A model generated the notes under the pieces. It had not been told where the DNA came from. It searched no databases and saw nothing but the letters and a program-made list of their open reading frames with translations. Made by a program: the position numbers and the translations under genes. A DNA stretch of 64,000 bases, taken from Paraphoma chrysanthemicola. Lineage: Eukaryota; Ascomycota; Dothideomycetes; Pleosporales; Phaeosphaeriaceae. Of this stretch, positions 32,576 to 43,620 are shown one piece after another. The stretch is from positions 1,550,001 through 1,614,000 of the forward strand of contig JAGMWG010000009.1 of assembly GCA_020744225.1 (NCBI GenBank), written 5' to 3'. Position 1 is the first letter of the stretch. Every line of letters starts with the position of its first letter.

Positions 32576-34002
32576 TTAGTTGGCATAGCGGCGTACAGCC
32601 ACGGAAAGATACGCAGCAGCGCCCTCTTCCCTCCATTTGTCCTGTAGATTTTGCTTATTGAGCACGAGAATGGGGAAGCGCGGTATGAAAGATGTATCGT
32701 AGCCCGTGGCAGCGACAATAGCGTCGACTTCGTGCAATTCGCCGTCGTTAATGATCAGCCCGTTTGCGACAATCTTCTGGATTCCACTGGTCACGACGCT
32801 GGTGTTGGGCTGGGTCAAGGCTTCGAGATGTCCGTGGCCTAGCGTCACACTGAAACATGTTAACATCACCCCATGGCACCGAGGGAGAGACTGTACGTTG
32901 CCGCCGGCATCCCAATTCGAATTGGGAAACAGCTTCTCGATCAGGATCAGATCGTTGTTTAATCTCTGCTTCATGCTCTCCGTTACTACCTGGTGCGAGT
33001 TCTGTTGAGCGTCTAAATACTTGTAGAAAGCTGGAAATTGTGCATTCATGGCATCTCGGTGTCGTGTCTGCCGGGTACGTTGTGTCCCGACCTTCACGAG
33101 CGAGCTGGCCGGCTTGGTTCAAATCCGCTCTTTTCCGAATATAAATAAAATGGTTTAACACATTTAAATGAATAAATTTTTTTTTACACGAATTCCGACG
33201 CTACTCGTATCGGGATCGGTTGAAGCAGATGAGATCGCTGACGACTACCAGAGGTGAGCGATCGCAAGGTGAGATGCAGGACCGAACTCACTAGGTTGGA
33301 CCTGTGGCACGATTTGAATGCCAGATGCGCCAGATCCGATGACCGCAATTCTCTTCCTTTCAGGTCCACACTGCCGTCCCATTTGCCAGTGTGAAGCCGT
33401 GTTCCTTGGAAATCATGCAGGCCCTTGATACCGGGCCACTTCCGATTACTGCGCACACATCATCAGTACTTGTCGCGGAATGTTGCACAAAAATCGGGTG
33501 TGGTACCTCAGCGGCCCTCCGCCATTTATGACCACGTTCGCCTCGTCCACGCTCTTCTCCTCAGTCTCCAAGTTCAGCACCTTAACCCTCCAAATCTGTC
33601 TTTCATCGTCCTACTCTTGTCCGTAAACCTCATGTTTGAAATTCGTAACATCATATACACTCCATATGCTTCAGCCTCACTCTTGTACTACTTCCAAATC
33701 CCCGCTCTAGTCGCATAGAATCGCGAACAGTTGGGATTTCCGTTCCATATATAGGTATCACCGAGCGTCGCACGTCGCACGAAATGCCTGGATACCTGTA
33801 ATGATGGCCAATCGTCGCGCTTTGTGCGCAAAGGCAATGCCGGGGATTCCTGCGCCGATAAAAGACTACGTGTATGGGTTTGGCTCGTGGACATAGTTTC
33901 CAGAGACGATGGAACTGGTGTTACGGGGAGGGAGAGCGCTTTTCGGGACAGCATGAGCGCTGCTCGTGTTGTCATTTGTGCCGGTGCTGGTGCTCGTGCC
34001 AT
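32576..34002 (-). pseudogene. Baeyer-Villiger/FMO-type monooxygenase, N-terminal and middle part
   Basis: Minus strand. Text in changing frames: an FAD motif 'GAGIPGIAFAHKARRL' (about 33790-33860), 'YKSEAEAYGVYDVTNFKHE', 'VDEANVVINGGGPL', 'KWPGIKGLHDFQGTRLHTG', the NADPH motif 'IAVIGSGASGIQIVPQVQP' (about 33285-33345), 'GHLEALTQPNTSVVTSGIQK', 'VDAIVAATGYDTSF' and 'AAYLSVAV'. It ends at 'RRYAN-stop', exactly where BVMOs read 'VPGYPNYF'. Several frameshifts and a Trp-to-TAG change are present. The rest of the protein resumes at 27600 on the other strand. Family: FAD/NADPH enzymes inserting oxygen next to a ketone. Confidence 0.8.
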
Positions 34003-35099
34003 CAGCGGCCATGTCGTCTTTATTCTCTGCGATACTAACGCGCAAGGCGAGAGAAAAGAGTTGAAGGGAGCTAAGGATTATGAAAACCGTTAGGACAACA
34101 TCTGCAAATCGATGTGCGATACTACATGGTTTTCTCTGGCATAGCTGGTCAATTTGTACATTCCATCAAGTGCAGGCTTCCTTAGACTAGAAGCGCATAC
34201 GTGGCATGGCATTGTACCAAGTGCCTCTTGATGTGCTCGAAATGCTCCGAGCCTTTCCTTTCCTCGACGAACGATTCGCTGCAGCTGCCCTAGTGCTAGG
34301 TGTGCTTGTGCCACACAACAACAGTAAATGCGGCCAAGCCGATCGATAAACCAAAGCAGAAGTCTGAGAGAGCGGGTGAGGTTCTCTAAGTAGAGCGGTA
34401 GCGGATGCGGTACCAGTGTTTTCTTGACGGAGTCAGGTTACTGCAGCCACGCCTAGGATGCACAAATAATAAACTTCGCATGCGGCCGCGGCGAGATGCC
34501 ATGAGCCCGGCAAATCCGATGTTATTAAGTAATATTATTATGCTATGAATTATCACCGGGAACATTACAGGAGTACGTGGAAATCATCCGATTCCCGCGC
34601 CCTTGGGAACTACAGGTAAGCGCCGCTCATGCGCATTATACGTCCTGCCGGATGACTTCATGATCTCATTCTTGCAATAGCTGGCGAAATCACCAGGTGA
34701 CAAGGGTTGAAAGCTGCTGTCTTGATAATGTAAGGCTCAGAATATGCTGCACCATCATGCAAAGTTTGCAAGATTATTGATGGGGCAAGGACTCTGCTTA
34801 GGACATTGCAAGTCTGCTTCACAGCATGCCGACCCAGACCTCAGCATGAAGGAGTTACTTTCTACATCCACACTCCGCACCTCCCGCCTGTTCTGGGGAA
34901 ATATCAACGAAGCGAGATGCTATTGCTGGTTTTTCTAGCGCGATCATTGGTGCAAGAGTATACTGTAACGACAATAAGAGAAGTCTTTCAAGCTACAGGC
35001 TTAAGGCAGGTATAAAAGCTGTGCCATTCCGTCTCCCTGTATGGCCTGAAGTTATGACTATGCTGTAAAAGTAGATATAAGTCTTTGATAGCTGAGCAG
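34003..35099. other. Upstream of the BVMO remnant, no gene recognised
   Basis: Mixed sequence without convincing frames. A short plus-strand frame at 34744-34938 has no identifiable motif. Confidence 0.45.
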
Positions 35100-36105
35100 A
35101 ACAAGGGTGAACAGATCAACAATATCATCACATACAGTGGTCTACTAAATGTATGCCTCTCCCCAAGCTACTAATATGCCTCATCCTGCAAATAGTCTAC
35201 TTACTCAGTTAAACGAGTACGAAAGCTGGCCCTCTGTGCGAACTAGACTAAAGGTCCGTGTAACAGATTTAGAATTAGAAGAGCCTGTTCTAGATTGCAC
35301 GGAACAAGTCTTGTTGCTTTGATACCACTCTGAATGTGCTTTGCAGTAATTGTAGTTACGTGCGGGCGGCAGTATGCGGGAAGGAACTCTTCCTTCGAAA
35401 TATCATTTACGCGCACGAGCCACTCGCCACCCTTGATGTATCGTCTGCCTGCACCTATACTTTTACTCCTTAGCTATCCTCTTGTACTACAATAAGTACT
35501 GTACGCGGCACATCAATCATGCTTCTAGCTTTGAAGTCCCTGCTCGTTGCTTCTCGTGATACCTGGATGCCGTACTTCTCAATGAAAGACTGTACAAGCG
35601 TGAACCACGAGCTAATAACCCTTGAATTCTCGTTTAGAGCTCGCTGGCGATCTTACGAACGGCTCCGTCGCTTTTTGCACTCAGTTGTATGCTCAAGGAA
35701 GTGTCCATCCACTTCTTGCCTAACCTTCCCACCATGCTCATGCAGCAGTCTATCGGCCATATCTACCACGACATCCTTTGTGCGCGCAAACCTGCCAGAT
35801 CCTGCTCAAGTGTACGTCTAACACTCTCCTCCTCCTCTAGCGCAGTAAGCTTCTTTGAGTTAGGCTAGCGATCACATCGTAACTGTCGTCCAGCGCGTTG
35901 GTCGTTAAGGGTGCTCTGGGCTACGTTATACGTTCCTACAGCGCGATTTTCACTCCCAACCTGCTTGCTATTGACGGCTAGGATAGCGAGCTGTTGTGTA
36001 CCTTCAGTATAGGTTTGCTGCATATTGCGTTAGAGTAGCATCACGTGTAGAGTAGACGCGTTGGGTACAGCTGCTGGGTTACTGACTCGCTAGTGAAACG
36101 TTACA
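35100..36105 (-). mobile_element. Fot1/pogo-type element, internally deleted
   Basis: The right terminus (about 36075-36105, inverted) reads TAACGTTTCACTAGCGAGTC, a diverged form of the terminus at 948. Inward on the minus strand come the DNA-binding region 'AVGTYNVAQSTLNDQRAG' and 'NSKKLTALEEE' (the same words as in the copy at 1063), 'VDMADRLLHEHGGKVGKKW' spread over two frames, and 'VISSWFTLVQSFIEKYGI'. The text then jumps directly to C-terminal 'HIQSGIKATRLVPCNLEQAL' (about 35230-35330). The catalytic DDE core is absent. It is a non-autonomous deletion derivative. Confidence 0.7.
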
Positions 36106-36152
36106 TCCTATGCATCAACAATGCATCAACACACTTTCACCTAGTAGACCTT

Positions 36153-37139
36153 TCACTCCCAAGCCTCCAACTCGTTCTCCGTCCACTTCCACAGCTCCTT
36201 CGCCAACCCACGATCCTGCGCTTGCTTCGTCGTCGGTACAGTCTTAACACCGATAGGTTGATAGTACGCTCCGCTCTTCAGATTCGCCTTCGCTGTCGTC
36301 GCCGCCCACGTCTGCGTATACGCACCCTGTTCGCGATCCAGCCACTTATCTGCGATCGTATTCACCATTTGCCGATCGAAGAAACCTTCATGCGCGTGCA
36401 AGCCCGTTTTGATGAACCCTGGATGCACCGCGACGCTTGCTATGCTTGGATAACAGGCGGCGAGCTCGATGGGGTAGAGCAAGTTTGCTAGCTTCGATTG
36501 GCCGTAGCACAACCATTTGTTGGGCATCAAGAAGGAGCCATACGAGGCATCTTTTGTTTTCAATTTGGAGAACTCGATACCGGCGTTGGGGGCCGCCTGG
36601 TAGGCTACAGATGTGAGATTTATGATGCGGACGTCCGAGTTGGGCTGGGACGCTGTTTTGAGCAGACAGGGCAGAAGGAGTTTGATCAGTAGAGCGTGGC
36701 CGAGATGATTAGTCGCGAACTGGATCTCGTAACCGTCTTTGCTCATAGCGGCTGGGGGAGCCATGATCCCCGCATTGCACATCAAGACGTCTAGGCGGTT
36801 TGATTCGGAGAGGAACTTCTTGACAGCGGATTGTGTAGAGGCGAGACTTGAGAGATCGCACTCGATGAAGGTTAATTTGGTTGAGGGCGAAGCTTGCTGG
36901 ATATTGGTGATGAGTTCTTTGGCTCGCGTTTTGTTCCGTCCACTGAAAAAAATGTGGGCTGGGTTTTTGGCGGCAATGAACGATATCGAGGCGGCACCAA
37001 GACCAGTAGTGCCTATGAAAGTGTAAGTAATGTTTTGTGGAGAAGTAGAGGATGAGGACTGCGAACCGCCCGTAATGAAGAAGACTCGCCCGGATTGATT
37101 CGGAATGTCTGTCGAGGGGTTGAAAGGAGTTTCCGACAT
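36153..37139 (-). CDS. Short-chain dehydrogenase/reductase
   Basis: Minus strand, ATG at 37137-37139. A 54-nt intron at 37013-37066 (GTTCGC...ATAG) divides by three and so leaves the frame open. Removing it creates the cofactor motif TGGTTGLG (residues 23-30), which the unspliced frame lacks, and gives 310 residues. Other SDR marks are 'CNAGIMAPP', 'INLTSVAY' (catalytic Ser) and 'YGQSKLANLLYPIEL' (YxxxK), then 'VHPGFIKTGL'. The length and lack of a C-terminal anchor suit fungal retinol-dehydrogenase-like SDRs (SDR family with Tyr-Lys catalysis, NADP(H) likely). It appears intact. It ends 50 bp from the Fot1 derivative. Confidence 0.88.
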   Translation of the reverse strand: MSETPFNPSTDIPNQSGRVFFITGGSQSSSSTSPQNITYTFIGTTGLGAASISFIAAKNPAHIFFSGRNKTRAKELITNIQQASPSTKLTFIECDLSSLASTQSAVKKFLSESNRLDVLMCNAGIMAPPAAMSKDGYEIQFATNHLGHALLIKLLLPCLLKTASQPNSDVRIINLTSVAYQAAPNAGIEFSKLKTKDASYGSFLMPNKWLCYGQSKLANLLYPIELAACYPSIASVAVHPGFIKTGLHAHEGFFDRQMVNTIADKWLDREQGAYTQTWAATTAKANLKSGAYYQPIGVKTVPTTKQAQDRGLAKELWKWTENELEAWE

Positions 37140-38539
37140 CGTGTCCGAGTGTACTTCTAATGAACTTTCAGGCTGGAGGTACTTGGCCTACTGCGCTGTT
37201 GTCGCTTCCAATGGGGTACTTTTTTGCAAGTGTGGGGAGTGGTTGCTAAGTTAGGTTACTGAGTTGGGGTGCTTCGTACTGTGATTGCAGGTCCTAGGAA
37301 CGAAGCCATCGTGTAGCTTTATACATTTAGTCTCAAAGCACAGTCATAGTCGCAACTGCCGTGAGACCGACTTCACGGACGCATCGGAACAACAGGCTCG
37401 CGCTACGATTCCATACGGCCGAAGGCGAGCATTGGGCAATTGCCCAGCGCGGAAATTGCCAACAACTCCGAATTGTCCAACAATATCTAGGAGGAAAGTG
37501 TTCTGGCGTGCATCGCGGATCCTGGATGGGTTTCTGGCAGCTGTTCAGTCAGTCTCTTTGCCCGTCTTCGAAGAAACTGGCGATGATACAATTACTCCCT
37601 GACATGAGGGGGCTGCAGCCTTATGCTGATGACTAACGCCCCGCTAGGACCAACTACTGGTTGCCGGGCCCCTGGATGCCATCCAGTTTCAAAGCATCCG
37701 AAAACTCAGCTTTTGGAAACCTCAAGACAACAGCACCAGAACACATCTGCCAGTGGCCGCAGCGGCCTCTGCAGGCCCTCACGCGTCCCTCCGCATCGAT
37801 GTGGTCCCTGCATAGCCAACCGTTGCCGCCATAGAGATGGACAAACAAACTCTGCGAGCACGCTACAAAATATGACACGTCCACCGAAGGCAGCGGCAGC
37901 CATCTAGTTGCGGTATAGCAACACGGGATCCGACGACGGAGCCCAAACACTCTCGAGCACAACAGTCACAACACAAAATACAGTCACCGATGGGCTTCCT
38001 GGCGAGTTCATCACCAACTGACAATGTTTGCGGCGTCCCGTATCGACGAGCCGTATAGTAGAATGGCATCACCTTTCACGCGAATCGAGTCCCAGACACC
38101 CGGCATGCTACGGTTGGTGCCACACAATACAGCAGTCACCCAGACACGTCCACTATCCCCCCGTGGAAAAGGAGTGGTGCCCTTTCGAGACAATCCTACA
38201 AGGTCTGAGGAGATTCGAGCAAGAATTTTCATGCTCGATAGACCCGACGGCGCGCCCGAGCGGAGCATCGGTCTCGTGGAGCTGCGTCACAACGAAATGC
38301 TGCTACCACTGCGCTCGCCGGCAGGTCACTACAAAACATGGCCACATAGGAACCAAGTGGGCGGCGGCGGCAAAAGAAGGAGCAGGAACGACAGACACAG
38401 TCTAAACCCTGAGGACACGAGGGTAGATACATATGGACGAAGCTGAGCATTATGGAGAGACTGAAGGTATAGCGGTCGCAACACACGAGGCGTATCGCCG
38501 CTACGAGCCTAGATTTGCAACACTCGTATTATAAGATCA
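37140..38539. other. No recognised gene; several unassigned frames
   Basis: GC content is normal and frames of 85-140 codons exist on both strands (for example plus 38024-38446, starting MFAASRIDEPYSRM, and minus 37654-37962), but none shows a known motif and they overlap. Some may be a decayed gene. Confidence 0.35.
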
Positions 38540-38830
38540 TTATTTAGATGCGCCAGCAGGCGAATGTAGATAGTGGTCGGAGCGAGAACGGCAGGCCTCT
38601 GGGACGGTTGTCTGCCACGCCAGCCGCACTGGGCATAGCTGCGCGGAAAACGCGGCTGAGACTGAGGAGTGAATCAATCAATCAACCAACTAATCATTGA
38701 TTTGATTTGATTGAGTCTTACACGGTTTCAGCGGCGCATCGCAACTACTTATAACGTACCTCACGGGCGAGTTGATTGATTGATTGATTGATTTAGTCCT
38801 ACTCGGTTTCAGCTGCGTTTTCTCCGCAGC
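38540..38830. repeat. Three pieces of the (AATC)n-tailed repeat, two orientations
   Basis: 38540-38690 matches copy 1 at 12517 in plus orientation ('AGATAGTGGTCGGAGCGAGA', 'GGGCATAGCTGCG', tail GAATCAATCAATCAACC). About 38692-38765 and 38770-38831 are 3' ends in the opposite orientation (TTGATTGATTGATTGA then 'CTACTCGGTTTCAGC'). The last piece is interrupted by the pogo foldback element at the TA of 38831-38832. Confidence 0.7.
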
Positions 38831-38832
38831 TA

Positions 38833-39838
38833 CAGTGCCGATCGCCGAGGCGCCCCCGTCGGTGAGGCACCCACCCAAAATTTAGAACGCGTAACTTCCA
38901 CGAACTTTCACACGCGATAACTTTACAGCCATGGCACCTATTGACGCTGCGATTGCAGCGTTGAAATCGCAAGAACCAGGAGGGAAAAAAAATCGTATGA
39001 AGATTGTGCAGCAAAGTTCAACGTAGATCGCCACACGCTGTCGCGAAGATAGGGGTATACAGGGGTCAAAACAAGCCCAGCAGAAACTCAAACCACAACC
39101 AGAGCTAGAGCTTGTAGCTTACATAAAAGACTTTACTAGCAAAGGGCTTCCACTTACAAGAGAGATGACTCGAATTTTCGCAGAGCAAGTGGCTAAACAA
39201 CACGTTGGGAGTGGTTGGGTTCAGCGCTTCTGTGAAAGAAACAAGGACGCTCTTACTACAAAGTTTACTAGCCACATAGACGCGGTACGCTTCAGGGCTG
39301 AATCTGAGGCAAAGTACGACCTCTAGTTCAACCTGCTGCATAAGAAAATTCGACAGTGCAACGTGGAGCCTAAGGATACCTACAATATGGATGAAAAAGG
39401 CTTCGCTATTGGAGTGATAGGCAAGAGTAAGAGCATCTTCAACGCTGAACCCAACCACTCCCAACGTGCTGTTTAGCCACTTGCTCTGCAAAAATTCGAG
39501 TCATCTCTCTTGTAAGTGGAAGGCCCTTGCCCGTAAGGTCCTTTATGTAAGCCACAAACTCCAGCTCCTGTTGTGGGTTGAGTTTCTGCTTGTTGACTGT
39601 CTGGGCCTCTACTGGGCCCTGTACACCCCTGTATCTTCGCGACAGCGTGTGGCGATCTACACCAAATTTGGCTGCACATGCTTTGTACGAAAGTCGTTCT
39701 CCTGGTTCTTCGCTGCAATCGCATTATCAATAGGTGCCATGGTTGTGGAGTTATCGCTTGTGAGAGTTTGGGATTGTCACGCCTTCTGGTGGTGGGGTGG
39801 GCGCCTCACCGAGGGGGGCGCCTCTGCGTTCGGCACTG
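38833..39838. mobile_element. Palindromic pogo/Tigger foldback derivative flanked by TA
   Basis: The ends CAGTGCCGATCGCCGAGGCG (38833) and its near-complement ending CGGCACTG (39838) are flanked by TA on both sides, as pogo elements are. Inside, the same transposase N-terminus ('MAPIDAAIAA...', then 'LPLTREMTRIFAEQVAKQHV') reads inward from both ends: plus from 38931, minus from about 39741. The two meet near 39445-39460. The plus arm also retains a first-Asp block 'YNMDEKGFAIG' (39387-39419). Stops (TAG at about 39023 and 39325) interrupt both arms. It cannot encode a transposase. Confidence 0.82.
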
Positions 39839-40598
39839 TACGCGGCGCTCGCTTATAAACTACGTTAGCCTCACTTCTTCGAACACATGGTGCTCATGTT
39901 CGCTCGTCCCACAAAAATGAGATGACTTACTCTTTTGCAAATTTCCATCATGAGGTTGGTGTAAAAATCTCATTGTAGTATAAAAGCTTACATGAAGGAG
40001 ACTTAAGAAGTTGTAGCCCGGATGTGGATCTGTCAGCATTGAGAGTTGGCCGAAGGTGACACATCGCCACCTCACGCAGGGAAGGTCATCTCGGTTCGAT
40101 CAGGATAACAAGAGACGATCCTAGGAGGAAAACGCATAATGGAGGCATAGCACCCGTGGAGCTTCCGTAACGTCTTTTGTGATCACATAACCGAGGTATA
40201 CAGTACTTGGCAGTTAGTAGTTTTTCAGGAGCATGGTGCTTAATTGCATGGACTGGTCAGGAGATTCGTAAACTATTTAATGCAGGGGAAAGAGGTAAAA
40301 TAACGCCGAGAATGATCGGATTTGTGCGGAGAAGCCACAGCATTTCCACTAGGCACCAGATACGTGCGTAGCATCCGCCAAGGTCCTCAGTTAAATCCTG
40401 TCTCTTTCCCTAGCTCGAACGACCTGACTTCCATTGGCGGTCTTCTCGGATGTTGGCACTTCCTTGATCCTTGGCAAGACGGCTCTATCCGATGCGGGGG
40501 TATTGCCAACCGAGATGCTTCCATTTAAAATGTCTTTCTGTGTGTGACAAAACGCTCTAAGTGTCGACTCCAACGAAGGTCCAAGCTAAACATCAACG
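39839..40598. other. Upstream region of the alpha/beta hydrolase gene
   Basis: No coding frame is supported. It presumably contains the promoter; no specific operator was identified. Confidence 0.45.
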
Positions 40599-41706
40599 AT
40601 GGCAAAGCGACGCGAGTACACAGCTGCCTGGCTGCAGGTAAACAACTCTGCATGAGTTCTTCAAATCATAATTTAACCTCTTGCAGGTGGAGAAAGAGCT
40701 TGGCGGTAGATTTGCAGTTCACGGGACAGCAGAAGAACAGCGCGCAGCATTCGACGCTCTGGGGCAAGCCGTCGGCACCCAACTACCTCTACTAAACAGG
40801 GATATTCAAGTGACCGATTATGAATATTCCGGGTTGCGATTGAGAACGTATAGATCTACTATCGCGTCAGAAGAATCTTTGCCAATTGGTATCTTCGCCC
40901 ATGGAGGAGGTTTCGTATGCGGATCAATCGATAGCGAGGACTTTCTGTGCCAAGCACTGGCGGAACGGGTGAAAACTGTCATAGTTAGCATTGAGTATCG
41001 ATGTGCTCCTGAGCATAAGGCACCGGCGCAACTAGAAGACATGCTGACTGGCTTCCGATGGGTACATTTCCACTCATAGACATGGAAATGTTGACTACTA
41101 ATCAACAATCAGGCTTACAACAATGCGTCCATAGTCAAAGGCGATCGGGGAAGGGTTTATACTATAGGCGGCTCAGCCGGTGGTACGCTCGCCTTAGCCG
41201 CTGCGCGCAAGATCCTCCTTGGACACACACCTCTGCCAAAGAACGCTATCAAGGGCGTCGTGTCCTTCGCCCCATTAATCTTTCATCCTGAGAATGTCCC
41301 CAAGGAATTCCAGTCAGAGTACACAGCCCTCACGCAGAACGCAACCGATGTTCCGTTAATTGATGCAGCTTCTGTAAAGGATTGCATCGCATCATTGGGA
41401 CTTAAACAACACGATCAGGACTATCTCATGGGAAATGACCTAGAATCGCACAAGCTGTTCACTTCTACGTACGTTGTAACATGCGAATTTGACCCGCTGA
41501 GAGATGATGGTAGGATTATGGCGAAGAGTTTGAAAGATGCGGGTGTTCCAGTTCGGCACGAGCATTATAATGGGTTGCCGCATGCTTTCTGGTTCTTACC
41601 GACGTTACCGGAGACGGAGAGCTTTATGAGAGATACGGTTGCGGGGATTGAGTGGGTTATCAGTCAAATGCGAAATTTGCCTGATTTCGATAGATCTGAT
41701 GGCTGA
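40599..41706 (+). CDS. HSL-type alpha/beta hydrolase (Abhydrolase_3 esterase/lipase)
   Basis: Three exons (40599-40637, 40687-41061, 41113-41706) with canonical introns in phase 0 give 335 residues. The first exon encodes only MAKRREYTAAWLQ; a start inside exon 2 would lose it. Family marks: oxyanion HGGG at residues 85-88, 'VSIEYRCAPEHKAPAQLED', nucleophile Ser159 in GGSAG (usual form GDSAG), acid in 'CEFDPLRDDG', base in 'GLPHAFW'. No signal peptide, so probably cytosolic. The substitution of Asp by Gly before the Ser is tolerated in some fungal members. It looks functional. Its neighbours are a foldback transposon upstream and an epoxide-hydrolase-like gene 0.8 kb downstream in the same direction. 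Confidence 0.9.
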
Positions 41707-42498
41707 AGACAGTGAGTCCCGTCGTAGTAAAATTGTCACACGCACTCATTAGCCTAGCTTGTTACGGAGATTTAAGAAGGATGCGAAGCTCCTTACGTTG
41801 TAGACATGATTGCCTTCTTCGTTCTCCGGAGTTATTTTACTTTTTGTTCCAAGAGTACTTAACATCTGCCCTTTTAGCCTAGCTTGGCCACTGACACTTT
41901 CCAGTCCAGTGCAAACTAGGTAGTCGAGCGTATAGCGCAAGTGGACCCTAGGCGACTATGGGTGGGGCCCTAGCGCAGAAAGAACGATCATCGTACCCGT
42001 CGGCCGAAGTGTGGACAAGCTGCGGGGTTTGTGCGTCAACATTAGTCCGCGTTCACAAAGCTGCGTTTGGTACCATGTCCCTTCCATTGTTAACGTCGTG
42101 CTTCTTGTAGACATTGGTGAGGCTAGATTGAGCTGTTTCACTGATAAGTGTAACTATTTAGGCATGAAACTCGATGGCGAACCTCGCTCATGACACTAGA
42201 TCCCACCCACCAAACGCTACGTCTTACGAGTGGGTACTGAGGCGTGATTTCACTGATTTTGCAAGGAGCAATCTCGGGCAAACTGAAACCTCGAACCCCG
42301 TCGTGCGTACTCCCCAAACTCTTGATTACTATGCGATGAGCTCAGCGATTCATGACTAGCGGAAATGTCCCACTCACAACATAAGGAAGGGACGCAGGGT
42401 ACGAATTTGAAGACCACAAAGCAGCGACTCTTTGGCTTCACCATCAGGTTGAAACAACTCCATTATCGAAAAAGCTATCCCAGAACTTGTTCTTTAAG
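41707..42498. other. Intergenic region
   Basis: 3' flank of the esterase gene and promoter of the next gene. No further coding sequence recognised. Confidence 0.5.
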
Positions 42499-43620
42499 AT
42501 GACTCGAACATTTATCAAAATTCTAGTTTGTTTCCTAAACTTTTCGCTTTCATTATGTTTCCCAGTCAACAAGACTTTGGAGCCACCATTGAACTGGACT
42601 ATGGAGTCATTAGCAGCGCACGACATCACATTGAGTAACGGCGAAACAACCCGCTATTATGAAGGTGGCTCCAAGAATGGCGTGCCTCTAATCTTTATGC
42701 ATGGATGGCCTGGCATTGCTGAGACGTGGAAACACCAACTCGCTTACTTCTCTGCACAATCGAAATATCGGGTCATCGCCCCTGATGTGCGCGGCTACGG
42801 CGACTCGACAGCGCCTAAGAATAAGCGAGCTTACTCTACAAAGGCTCTCAGTAATGAGTATTTAGAATTCGCAAAGCGACTAGGCATTAAGAAAGCTATA
42901 TGGGTTGCACACGACTGGGGCTGCAGCGTAACCCATCCACTCGCTGCCCATCACCCCGAGCTTTTCATCGCTATGGCATCTTTGACAGTTCCTTACCACA
43001 CCGTCGAACGAGGGCTCAACTACATTAAGACACTGATTAACCGCGACCTCTATCCCGAGGACAACTACGAGTGGGGCCAATGGGACTACCAGCGATACTA
43101 CGAGACCAACACTGAAGAGAGCATCAAGAGTTTCGAATCCGACATCGAAAAGGTTACAAAGGCTATATTCGTTCCCCGTGACCCTGACAATAAAGAGAAG
43201 CGTTCTTATACGGCCACAATTATTAGAGATGGAGGATGGTTTGGCGGAAGCCCTAAGAATCTGTCTGATTTGCCTCTAAATTCTACCGTCCTAGATGAAT
43301 CACTGTACGCAAACCTGATTGAAGGCTTCAAGAAACATGGCTTCTTTCCTCCGACAGCTTATTACCTCAACCACGATGTAAACTCAGCATACACAAGGAG
43401 CGAAAAGAATCGGGGCGTATTAGAGTTTCCAGTGCTGTATTTGGACGCGGTGGACGACCTGATTACCACGCCGACTCTTACGCCGAAGTTTGCGGAAGTA
43501 CAAGCGAAGCACACAAAGGATTTGACGTACAAGAGTATAGAAGCGGCACATTGGCTGCAATTGGAGAAGCCCAATGAGGTGAACGAGGCGTTGGAAATTT
43601 GGCTGAAAAGGACTTTGTAA
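42499..43620 (+). CDS. Secreted epoxide-hydrolase-like alpha/beta hydrolase
   Basis: Single exon, 373 residues from the ATG at 42499; upstream in-frame codons are not ATG. A hydrophobic leader (MTRTFIKILVCFLNFSLSLC) suggests secretion or ER entry. The fold is recognised by HGWPG (68-72), 'VIAPDVRGYGDS', the nucleophile elbow 'VAHDWG' with Asp139, an acid in 'LDAVDDLITTP' and the catalytic His at about 351 in 'EAAHWLQ'. An Asp nucleophile points to epoxide hydrolase or haloalkane dehalogenase activity; HGWPG and general similarity favour epoxide hydrolase. No disabling change is seen. It would fit a pathway making epoxy or diol products (inference). Confidence 0.88.
   Translation: MTRTFIKILVCFLNFSLSLCFPVNKTLEPPLNWTMESLAAHDITLSNGETTRYYEGGSKNGVPLIFMHGWPGIAETWKHQLAYFSAQSKYRVIAPDVRGYGDSTAPKNKRAYSTKALSNEYLEFAKRLGIKKAIWVAHDWGCSVTHPLAAHHPELFIAMASLTVPYHTVERGLNYIKTLINRDLYPEDNYEWGQWDYQRYYETNTEESIKSFESDIEKVTKAIFVPRDPDNKEKRSYTATIIRDGGWFGGSPKNLSDLPLNSTVLDESLYANLIEGFKKHGFFPPTAYYLNHDVNSAYTRSEKNRGVLEFPVLYLDAVDDLITTPTLTPKFAEVQAKHTKDLTYKSIEAAHWLQLEKPNEVNEALEIWLKRTL

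Noticed and set aside
37623..38446. Overlapping 85-140 codon frames as novel secreted effectors
   Set aside because: No signal peptide, no conserved motif, frames on both strands of similar length; nothing favours one as real.
40092..40115. GGTTCGATCAGGA as a tRNA T-loop (B box)
   Set aside because: No A box or cloverleaf-forming partner sequence is present at the required distance.
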